A DNA stretch of 64,000 nt from assembly GCF_020042345.1 (NCBI RefSeq), contig NZ_CP083387.1, positions 1,736,001 to 1,800,000 of the forward strand, in the 5' to 3' direction. The notes below the pieces were generated by a model. That model saw only the letters and a list, made by a program, of their open reading frames with translations, was not told where the DNA came from and did no database searches. Made by a program: the position numbers and the translations under genes. Shown piece after piece: positions 43,448 to 51,023 of this stretch (its first letter is position 1; the number at the start of each line of letters is the position of its first letter). Source of the stretch: Arachidicoccus terrestris. Its GTDB lineage: Bacteria; Bacteroidota; Bacteroidia; Chitinophagales; Chitinophagaceae.

Positions 43448-44410
43448 GTGAAAAAAGCAAATCAACTCATCGCCGCAGAACTCAGCGAGTTTGAGCGTCA
43501 TTTTAAGGCAGCCGTTAAAAGTAAAGTCCCCTTGCTGGATCGCATCATGCAATATATTGTCAAGCGTAAGGGCAAGCAATTGCGTCCCATGTTTGTCATG
43601 CTGAGCGCCCGGCTGGGAGGTGCCGTTAATGAAAAAACTTATCGGGCCGCCTCTTTGGTAGAATTACTGCATACAGCGACGCTGGTACACGATGATGTGG
43701 TAGATGATGCCCATGAGCGAAGAGGTTTCTTCTCCATTAATGCGCTGTGGAAAAACAAAGTCGCTGTTTTAGTGGGCGACTATCTTTTATCCAAAGGACT
43801 TCTACTGTCCATTAATAATGGGGACTTCCGGATTTTACAGATCTTGTCTACAGCTGTCAAGCAAATGAGCGAAGGGGAGCTGCTGCAAATGGAAAAGTCC
43901 AGAAGCCTGAATCTGGATGAGGAAGTTTACTATAATATCATCAAGGGAAAGACCGCCTCTCTGTTATCCTCCGCCTGTGGAGCCGGCGCCTGTTCGACTT
44001 TTGGCCAGGAGGAAGATATCCAGCGCCTGGAGTCCTTCGGAGAAAAGGTGGGTATGGCTTTCCAGATCAAAGACGACCTTTTTGATTACGGTGCTGCCAA
44101 TATCGGTAAACCAACCGGTAATGACATTAAAGAAAAGAAACTTACGCTGCCGTTAATATACACGCTTAACAATACAACTCCCGACATCCGGAGAAAGATT
44201 ATCTATATTGTCAAGAATCAAAATACCCGCAAGGATAAAATAAAGTATGTCATCGACCGGGTAAGAGAAGCAGGCGGCATTGACTATGCAACAGAAAAAA
44301 TGAATCAATTCAGAGACGAAGCCCTGGAACTGCTGTTCCACTATCCGGTGTCCGACGTGCGGGACGCCTTAGAAGAATTGGTTAGGTATACCACAGATCG
44401 AAAATATTAG
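43448..44410 (+). CDS. Polyprenyl diphosphate synthase (octaprenyl/heptaprenyl type)
   Basis: A 320-residue trans-prenyl transferase that lengthens isoprenoid diphosphates, probably for the side chain of menaquinone or ubiquinone. The two Asp-rich motifs are visible: LVHDDVVDDAHERRG (DDxxD) and QIKDDLFDYGAANIGKPTGND (second DDxxD, split here). GKQLRPMFVML is the usual N-terminal Arg/Lys motif. The start codon is GTG; a stop in frame just upstream rules out an earlier start, and the N-terminal KKANQLIAAELSEFE is reasonable. The chain length made cannot be read from sequence. It is convergent with the thioesterase gene. Confidence 0.92.
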   Translation: MKKANQLIAAELSEFERHFKAAVKSKVPLLDRIMQYIVKRKGKQLRPMFVMLSARLGGAVNEKTYRAASLVELLHTATLVHDDVVDDAHERRGFFSINALWKNKVAVLVGDYLLSKGLLLSINNGDFRILQILSTAVKQMSEGELLQMEKSRSLNLDEEVYYNIIKGKTASLLSSACGAGACSTFGQEEDIQRLESFGEKVGMAFQIKDDLFDYGAANIGKPTGNDIKEKKLTLPLIYTLNNTTPDIRRKIIYIVKNQNTRKDKIKYVIDRVREAGGIDYATEKMNQFRDEALELLFHYPVSDVRDALEELVRYTTDRKY

Positions 44411-44429
44411 CCCTCCATCAAGACTTACT

Positions 44430-44467
44430 TTGTCGCAATACCATCTTTGTATACGCTATTGCGACAA
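44430..44467. repeat. Perfect 11-bp inverted repeat between convergent genes
   Basis: TTGTCGCAATA at 44430-44440 and TATTGCGACAA at 44457-44467 enclose 16 bases. There is no T-run on either side, so it is not a standard terminator. It lies between the stop codons of the prenyl synthase and the thioesterase. Confidence 0.6.
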
Positions 44468-44483
44468 CCATACAGCCCCTAGT

Positions 44484-44900
44484 TTAACTTTCCAGGTAGA
44501 AAGGCGCCAGCTTGCTTTTTAAAGCCGCTGGGATAGCCACCTTCTTCCAACTGACCTTATCCATAAAGAAGAGCCGGATCTTGCCGGTGGTCAGTAACTT
44601 TCTGCGTTCATTCAGTATCTCACAGTCAAATATGATTTCATGGTCGGTAGGAAGTTGGCGGATGGTGGTCACGACTGTCAATAATTCATCATAATAGGCA
44701 GAACGAAGATATTTTGTTTCCATTGAAACAACCGGCATGGCAACACCTTCTTCTTCCATCTCTTTATAACTGTATCCCAGTTGCCGGATAGCTTCTACCC
44801 TTCCTACTTCAAAATACTGCGCATAATTCCCATAATAAACTACGCCCATCTGGTCCGTCTCCGCATACCGGACCCTTATCGTCGTTTCTGATTGATACAT
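44484..44900 (-). CDS. Acyl-CoA thioesterase, YbgC-like hotdog fold
   Basis: A 138-residue single-domain hotdog thioesterase. The catalytic segment RYAETDQMGVVYYGNYAQYFEVGR matches the 4HBT/YbgC pattern (shown in part as ETDQMGVVYYGNYAQYFE), with the Asp and Tyr of the active site. The central SMETKYLRSAYYDELLTVVT and the final strand ending KSKLAPF are also typical. YbgC-like enzymes hydrolyse acyl-CoA or acyl-ACP; substrate length is not deducible. There is no Tol-Pal gene nearby. It is convergent with the prenyl synthase, with a perfect inverted repeat between them. Confidence 0.88.
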   Translation of the reverse strand: MYQSETTIRVRYAETDQMGVVYYGNYAQYFEVGRVEAIRQLGYSYKEMEEEGVAMPVVSMETKYLRSAYYDELLTVVTTIRQLPTDHEIIFDCEILNERRKLLTTGKIRLFFMDKVSWKKVAIPAALKSKLAPFYLES

Positions 44901-44957
44901 TTTTCTGAATTTACTTTTAGGAAGCTCACCGGACTAAAAATATAACGATAAGTTGAT

Positions 44958-45269
44958 CTACCACTTATCCTCTTCCGGGATATCATCCGAAGCCCCTGTA
45001 TAGCGTGCCCGTAAAGCTACTTTTTGTTTTTGTCTTTCCAAAAGCAGACGGGTAATAATTTCAGCAGGCGGCGCATCTGACTCATCCAACGCCCTCTTCA
45101 GCAAACGCTCATCCACATCCACTCTGTACAATATCTGACAGAGCCTGGGGAAATCCGCTTCGAGCAAATGAGCTACGGCCTGTATCAACAAAGCTTCCTT
45201 CTCATGAGCATTCTTCCCTTGTATTATAGCAGGTGAATCAAGTAGTTCCAACATCTGTTTTTCATCCAT
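44958..45269 (-). CDS. Small hypothetical protein, alpha-helical
   Basis: A 103-residue hydrophilic protein that I do not recognise. It consists mainly of helices (MDEKQMLELLDSPAIIQG, KEALLIQAVAHLLEADFPRL) and ends with an acidic tail, DDIPEEDKW. The frame is open to 45299, but the ATG at 45267-45269 gives a more natural start. It lies 57 bases upstream of the thioesterase gene on the same strand and opposite to tetR, so it may be in an operon with the thioesterase. A link to TetR regulation is possible but not shown. Confidence 0.6.
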   Translation of the reverse strand: MDEKQMLELLDSPAIIQGKNAHEKEALLIQAVAHLLEADFPRLCQILYRVDVDERLLKRALDESDAPPAEIITRLLLERQKQKVALRARYTGASDDIPEEDKW

Positions 45270-45368
45270 TATCATGACAATTCGCACATTTTTCCGCATT
45301 CATGCCACAAAATCCATTCCCTTAGTGGAAATACTAACAAATTTTCTTATTTTGCATTGAAATAATTA

Positions 45369-45376
45369 TAATTTTG
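45369..45376 (+). promoter_or_regulatory. -7 promoter box abutting the tetR gene
   Basis: TAATTTTG is a full match to TAnnTTTG and ends 5 bases before the ATG at 45382. A transcript from here would be leaderless or nearly so. Confidence 0.5.
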
Positions 45377-45381
45377 TAGCT

Positions 45382-45978
45382 ATGGCAAGAATCAAAACAG
45401 ACAAAGACATCACAAAAAAAGACGTCATTTTAAATGCAGCGTCTAACCTGTTTCGTCAACGCGGCTATAAAGCTGCCAGTATGCGTGATCTGGCAGAAAA
45501 AATCGGCATTGAAGCAGCCAGCCTATACAATCATATCCGCTCTAAGTCTGAGTTGCTGTATGACATCTGCTTTAATACCGCTAATATTTACAACGACTAT
45601 CTGGAATCTGTAGAGAATTCCAAAGAGCCTTATCTCAAAAAAGTAGAGCTGATCCTGCGCTTTTTGATCAACCAGATGATTGAGAATTTTGACGATGTAG
45701 TGGTAGCGGACAGAGAATGGGTACATCTGGAAGATGCATATCTTTCCAGTTATCAGACAATGAAACACAACTATCGTAAACGAATCAATCATATTATCAC
45801 CAAAGGAATTGAGGCAGGAGAAATTAAAGAAATCAACGTTCCTTCTACCATATGGCTTTTACTGCATGCCATCAATGGTATTGAATCCTGGCACCGTTCT
45901 AAAACCCAGATTCCTCCTGAAGAGCTGGAAGAGAATATGATCTCCATTTTGATCGGAGGGATGAAAAAAGTAAATTAA
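45382..45978 (+). CDS. TetR/AcrR-family transcriptional regulator
   Basis: A 198-residue one-component repressor. The N-terminal helix-turn-helix is complete: DVILNAASNLFRQRGYKAAS then MRDLAEKIGIEAASLYNHI and RSKSELLYDICF. The C-terminal ligand-binding domain has no clear subgroup, although the all-helical form and length are normal; SKEPYLKKVELILRFLINQM resembles the TetR_C_33/FadR-like group. Such regulators in Bacteroidota often control fatty acid or acyl-CoA metabolism genes, and a thioesterase is divergent nearby. Its own promoter sits directly at the start codon. A strong inverted repeat follows the gene. Confidence 0.9.
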   Translation: MARIKTDKDITKKDVILNAASNLFRQRGYKAASMRDLAEKIGIEAASLYNHIRSKSELLYDICFNTANIYNDYLESVENSKEPYLKKVELILRFLINQMIENFDDVVVADREWVHLEDAYLSSYQTMKHNYRKRINHIITKGIEAGEIKEINVPSTIWLLLHAINGIESWHRSKTQIPPEELEENMISILIGGMKKVN

Positions 45979-46114
45979 TGAGCTTCACCCAATAATTTGG
46001 AATCATTTATACCAATAAGCCTTAAAAACGAAGGATCTTTAGCTTGTTAGAGTTGCTTTTAGGTACAAAGCCAAACAATCTTCAATTATTTAACAGTTCA
46101 CTACAGCCATAAAA

Positions 46115-46148
46115 GCAGGCAGCGAAATCATAAAGATTCGCTGCCTGC
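46115..46148. terminator. Bidirectional terminator between tetR and the TamB gene
   Basis: A perfect 12-bp inverted repeat GCAGGCAGCGAA (46115-46126) and TTCGCTGCCTGC (46137-46148) with a 10-base loop, flanked by AAAA on the left and TTTG on the right. It serves both convergent genes. The U-tract is short. Confidence 0.75.
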
Positions 46149-46180
46149 TTTGTATTATACTGCTTTGTCTACTTCAGCCG

Positions 46181-49100
46181 CTATTTAGGCCGGACCTCCA
46201 TCTTAGTTTCCCGGCTCTTAACTTCCTTAAATTCTTCTTTCTTGCCGGCAAACAATTTTTCAAAATCTTTCGTATAAGAGATGGACACCCCGTAACGGTT
46301 CTGGCGACCAATAGAACCTGCGGAAGCCACCCCCAGACTGCTTCTATTGAAAATGACTGCTCTTAGTTTCCTGTCTCTGGTCAGTATAAACTGAACAGAG
46401 ATATCCGGCAAAAACTGAAAGCTTCCGTTTTCCATGGCCGCAGCGGAGCTCCCCAGCCCAAAATCCAGGTTAGACCCAAAACTCAATAAGATTTTATCGT
46501 TGGCAAGACTCTGATAAAGTTTAAAGTTCACACTCTGACGATCCAGCCTTCCGGAGTTAGTCCCCTGCCCCAGGATACTGGCACTGCTATAGGTGGCGGC
46601 ACCTACTTCAAACCTCAGTCCCTGGTCTCCGGTCAGCTTGGTCAGCGCATGTGAGAAAAGGTTGTTCAATTCATGCGTTACGAGTGAAGAAATAGTATTC
46701 ACACCTGCTGAGGCAAAATTAGCTGAATTAGCGCCCGCTTGTCCATAAGGAGCAAAGGCATTGAAGACGATCAGATAAGTAACCTGCTTCAACATCTCAT
46801 TTTCATCACTTTGCATGCGGTTAATAAATAAGGCAAAATCTGGATCCGATTTAACGGAGCTGCCGGTAGGAAAATCGACTTTGAAGCCGATGTCCGGTTT
46901 TAGTAAATGCCCCCTTAGCTCAACAATTACATATACGTCTCCCCTATATCCTCTGATATTATTAAGGCCGGCCTGCCCCTGTACACTAGACTGCGTATTG
47001 ATCAGATCATTGATGCTGACCTGATGGGCTGTATATTGTGCATCAATATTCAGATTAGCATTATACGGGTCACCTGTCCATTCAATAAAATTGTTGGCCC
47101 CTTCGATAAACTGAAAGGGTTTCTTCAGGAAAGTCTGGAAATTAAAATTATAATTTCCTCTGGAGATCACGTATTTGCCTTTCATCGTCATCTCTCCATG
47201 AGCTGGCATATAAATCCTGAGGCGGCCATTGCCCGTCGCCGTGATCACATCACCGGTAAGCGGATCTAATATAACATTAATTACCGCCAGGTCATTGGCA
47301 GAAAGGTCCATATTAATATTAAGATGCGATTCATGATCCTCTTCTGTTTTTACTTCCTCACCATATTTTTTAAAGACGATAAAGTCCGCGTCACTGCTGG
47401 CGGCCGTCGTATTGGTATTAATGCTGATATTTGAAGAGTCGGCCACACTGCCTTTGATATCCATTTGCATATGATCCTCGGTACCCTTCAGCGTAAAACG
47501 CGCGTTAGCGATCGCCTTTCCGAAAAACCGCTCGTTATCCGAAGCCTTTGTATTTAATACGAGAATTTTAGGTGAACTCATATCAAAATCAAAACGCATA
47601 TTCTGAAATCCTTCATGATAGAGTTTCCCCTTGACAGTCCCTCTATTTCCATATACATCCCTCACATTAAATTGTCCAAAATCGATACTACCATCATTGA
47701 ATACAAAATCTGCAGAATCGATAAAATATTTGACTCTGGTATATATCACATCCAGGCTGGCCGAATCAATATGCGCCTTGCCAAGGAGTTTGATTTTATC
47801 AAAGGTGCCTTTTAACTGAATATCTCCAGTGCCCTTTCCGTCAATATGCTCAAATAAGGTTCCCAGGAACTGATTCAGGAAATTAATTTTAGTATCCGTA
47901 AGATGCACGTTCAGATCGAGCGGGGAACCAACAGAGTCTTTCAGGTTATAAAATCCGTCCGCCTTAAAATGATAATCCTTATTATCGGCATCCGCCTTTA
48001 ACGAAATGCGGTCATTTCTCGCAGAATAGAAAGCCGTTGTATTGACGACACCTACAGAGTCTCCGTTTACACGGAACTGTTCCAGCTGCAGTTTTTCAAA
48101 GGCACTGAAATCTCCGAAAAAATTGATCATGACGATTGAACCCGTCGCCAGCCCTTCCAGTCTGGGGCTGGAGAAGAATAGCGGTGTAATATCACCGATA
48201 TTCACTTTGGAAAGATTAAATACCAGATTATTATTGGTCGTATCTCTTCTCCCTTTTTGCGTTTCTACGGTCAGCTCCTGAAATCCCTGTGAAAACTTTA
48301 CATTTTTAGCCGAGGCGAAATGTTTTCGGATCACGATCTCTCCTTGTTTTTCAAGATCCCATTTCTTATCGTTGAGGACAAAATAGGAGGGCTGAAATTG
48401 TATTCTCACACCATCCGACAGATTATCCACCGTGGCTGACAAATTGATCTCATTGATAGTATTATTAGATCCGGTTGTCAGCTGTACCAGGGAATGATCG
48501 TTCCTGGAATTAATCAGCAATTTGGAATTGGGGAAAAATGAGCTGTCATTTAGATAAAATTTATCCACCCGGCCTCCAAAATCAATTTTTTCAAAATCTC
48601 CTTTTCCCGCCAGATGTGTTCCCCTTAATTTGAACCTTTTGTATTTAAATTCCGGTATCCGGGCATCAAAGTAGAAACTGCCCGAGTCATCCGTATTGAC
48701 CGCTCCCCGGATCCGGACACTATCAAAGCCATGCAGATTCGTATCGATCAGATTGATATAAGAATCAAAATTCCCTGTTTCAATTTCTACGGTAAAATGT
48801 TGGTTTTTGGGTACTTCTTTAGGCGGATTAATAAAAGCAGGATAATACTTATTTAAGAAAGACTGAAAAGTTACCGGCAAATCCAAAATTGAATAAGCAC
48901 CTGTTACTTTTGCATTGAACTCATTATTTTCTACGCTCAGAACTTTATACTGATTGCTGTCAACACTTGCCCTTAAGGTCAAAGAGTCAAAATTCAGCGG
49001 TATACTGTCCTTCATCAGGGAAACGTTAAGCAGTTTGGCAGAACCGACAAAGTCATCGATATTATTCCCTTCAAAATTCAAGTCAAACAACCCGGTGAGA

Positions 49101-50959
49101 TTCATATTCTCCTTGGTCAGATGCGTTTTACGCATGTCCAACCCAATCAGATCACCCAGTACGTTAAATCTTGGTTTTTCTGCATTAAGATCAATTTCCA
49201 CATTCGATAAGAAAGTAGCATTCGGATCATCAATCTTTAACTCACCCGTAAAATATTTTTTCTGGAAAGTGCCGTTTACATCGATCCCTGTATAGGCATA
49301 ATGGTTCACCTCCAGACTGTCAAAATGTCCCTTCAGACCGGCCCGCATGGAGTTAAGCGCAAAGGAGCTTCCCTCAAAGCTGCCATTGAAGGCCACATTG
49401 CCGAGCGCCTTTGCTTCTATAAATGTTCCGAGATCAAAGGACTTAGTGATAATCGTTCCTTTATAAGCAGGCTCTGATTTTTCCGGAATGGTTAAATTCA
49501 GATTAGCCTGTGCCGCCCCCAGTGCAGTGGTCAGATGACCACGGGTGGTAAAATCATAGACTGTTCCGTGAAAGTTACCGCTATAATGCATATCCCCCAG
49601 TGCGGCCAGATTCGGGTTTTTAACTTCCTTCAGACGAGGAACAATCGGTAATAATTGATTGTAATTGGTATGCAGGTCCAGCGTATCAAAATCCATAACC
49701 GTGTGCTCAATGTCTGGCAAGCCTTTCATGGCCATATCCCCTCTTAGTACCATACCACCATTACCACTGATCAAAAAATTATGCGCTCTAAAGTTGCCGA
49801 CAGTTCCCTGCAGCGTACCAGATAACTTGAACTGTTTTTTCCAGTCCTTAAGCTCAGGGGCAAAATAGGCTATATCATTGCTACTGACTTCCGCATTTCT
49901 AAACCTGGCCGTAATATGTACATTGTCGGTAAAACTTCCCATATCCTCCGTAAAATCCTTAAAGGACATAGCATAGTAGTTTTCCAGATGGCTGTTCCCG
50001 GTCTGAATGTCCAGGTCTTTAAATTCCATGATCTGGGGCGTTAATTTAAAGTCCGATTTCAGATGTTTGATGGTAAAACCACTTCTTTCAGTCGTACTTA
50101 ACTCCATCTTCGCCCGGATCGTATCCTGCACAAAGGATAGCTTACTGGCGGCAATATCCAGATGATTGCATTGTATGTAACGGTCATCAAAATAGGAAAC
50201 GACCGTATGTGGCCTCATCTTATTGATCAGACCAAAAGTCCCGTTCATCAAATGCAGGCTGTCCAGTTCGATATGCATGCCTGCGGCATTAAAATAAAGG
50301 CCACTGTCCGGGCTGCCGGAAGCAGGTGGCGGCGGACGATTACCTTTATATTGTACCAGCTCAAACTTAGGCTTATCTACTTCCAGATAATGCAGCTTAA
50401 AGTTCAGTTTATCCAGATCGATTTTATCGGCATCCAGCAGCAGGCGCCCGACATAGACATCCATATTTTCACCTCGCCATCTGTCCTGTTTAAAGTAGCG
50501 GACATTTTTAAAATCGATCTTTTTGAGGTCTAATCCGATATGACGGGAAGCGGTGTCTTTCTTAGGGCTGGAAAAGTAATCGATCAGGAACTGAAAATTC
50601 CAGACCGAATCGCTCCTGTTCTGATAGAAGGTGGCATCTTCCAGGCCAATATATTTGAGTTCAATATTATTTTTCAGGAAAAACCAGTCACTGATCCTGA
50701 CCTTCAGGGCGCCTGCGGCCAGCAAAGTGTCTTTTTTCTGATCCTTGATCAAAATATCATCCAGGTCCATCCGGTTGAAGAGGGTAAAACTAACATGCCT
50801 GATGCTGACCTCCGTATGCAGATCTTTAGAGAGTCTTGCCGTTACTTTCTTCACCAAAAAGTTTTGTACGGGCTCAGTTTGAATAAGAATCCATACCAAC
50901 AGTAAAACTGCCAGTATAATCAGAAAAGTTCGTCCAAGTATTTTTAGAAATGTTCTCAG
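46181..50959 (-). CDS. Translocation and assembly module TamB-like protein
   Basis: A protein of about 1590 residues that bridges the inner and outer membranes in the periplasm. TamB/AsmA-like proteins form long hydrophobic grooves that move phospholipids to the outer membrane. The C-terminal 450 residues carry the DUF490/TamB domain, with ARFTLKGTEDHMQ, then the GRLRIYMPAHGEMTMKG segment and the final ISYTKDFEKLFAG. The rest is repetitive beta structure. The frame starts with TTG at 50899, but upstream codons to a CTG at 50957-50959 encode RTFLKILGRTFLIILAVLL, which completes the N-terminal membrane helix; I therefore take the CTG as the start. It follows a full -7 box at 50979-50986. Only the start is uncertain. 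Confidence 0.85.
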   Translation of the reverse strand: MRTFLKILGRTFLIILAVLLLVWILIQTEPVQNFLVKKVTARLSKDLHTEVSIRHVSFTLFNRMDLDDILIKDQKKDTLLAAGALKVRISDWFFLKNNIELKYIGLEDATFYQNRSDSVWNFQFLIDYFSSPKKDTASRHIGLDLKKIDFKNVRYFKQDRWRGENMDVYVGRLLLDADKIDLDKLNFKLHYLEVDKPKFELVQYKGNRPPPPASGSPDSGLYFNAAGMHIELDSLHLMNGTFGLINKMRPHTVVSYFDDRYIQCNHLDIAASKLSFVQDTIRAKMELSTTERSGFTIKHLKSDFKLTPQIMEFKDLDIQTGNSHLENYYAMSFKDFTEDMGSFTDNVHITARFRNAEVSSNDIAYFAPELKDWKKQFKLSGTLQGTVGNFRAHNFLISGNGGMVLRGDMAMKGLPDIEHTVMDFDTLDLHTNYNQLLPIVPRLKEVKNPNLAALGDMHYSGNFHGTVYDFTTRGHLTTALGAAQANLNLTIPEKSEPAYKGTIITKSFDLGTFIEAKALGNVAFNGSFEGSSFALNSMRAGLKGHFDSLEVNHYAYTGIDVNGTFQKKYFTGELKIDDPNATFLSNVEIDLNAEKPRFNVLGDLIGLDMRKTHLTKENMNLTGLFDLNFEGNNIDDFVGSAKLLNVSLMKDSIPLNFDSLTLRASVDSNQYKVLSVENNEFNAKVTGAYSILDLPVTFQSFLNKYYPAFINPPKEVPKNQHFTVEIETGNFDSYINLIDTNLHGFDSVRIRGAVNTDDSGSFYFDARIPEFKYKRFKLRGTHLAGKGDFEKIDFGGRVDKFYLNDSSFFPNSKLLINSRNDHSLVQLTTGSNNTINEINLSATVDNLSDGVRIQFQPSYFVLNDKKWDLEKQGEIVIRKHFASAKNVKFSQGFQELTVETQKGRRDTTNNNLVFNLSKVNIGDITPLFFSSPRLEGLATGSIVMINFFGDFSAFEKLQLEQFRVNGDSVGVVNTTAFYSARNDRISLKADADNKDYHFKADGFYNLKDSVGSPLDLNVHLTDTKINFLNQFLGTLFEHIDGKGTGDIQLKGTFDKIKLLGKAHIDSASLDVIYTRVKYFIDSADFVFNDGSIDFGQFNVRDVYGNRGTVKGKLYHEGFQNMRFDFDMSSPKILVLNTKASDNERFFGKAIANARFTLKGTEDHMQMDIKGSVADSSNISINTNTTAASSDADFIVFKKYGEEVKTEEDHESHLNINMDLSANDLAVINVILDPLTGDVITATGNGRLRIYMPAHGEMTMKGKYVISRGNYNFNFQTFLKKPFQFIEGANNFIEWTGDPYNANLNIDAQYTAHQVSINDLINTQSSVQGQAGLNNIRGYRGDVYVIVELRGHLLKPDIGFKVDFPTGSSVKSDPDFALFINRMQSDENEMLKQVTYLIVFNAFAPYGQAGANSANFASAGVNTISSLVTHELNNLFSHALTKLTGDQGLRFEVGAATYSSASILGQGTNSGRLDRQSVNFKLYQSLANDKILLSFGSNLDFGLGSSAAAMENGSFQFLPDISVQFILTRDRKLRAVIFNRSSLGVASAGSIGRQNRYGVSISYTKDFEKLFAGKKEEFKEVKSRETKMEVRPK

Positions 50960-50978
50960 AAAATCCTTGTTTTAAGTG

Positions 50979-50986
50979 CAAAGGTA
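50979..50986 (-). promoter_or_regulatory. -7 promoter box of the TamB gene
   Basis: On the minus strand TACCTTTG matches TAnnTTTG and lies 19 bases before the proposed CTG start codon at 50959. The box is 37 bases after the Kef-type gene stop. Confidence 0.5.
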
Positions 50987-51023
50987 ACCATTCAGTCATA
51001 GCAACCTGTTACATTATTAGCGA

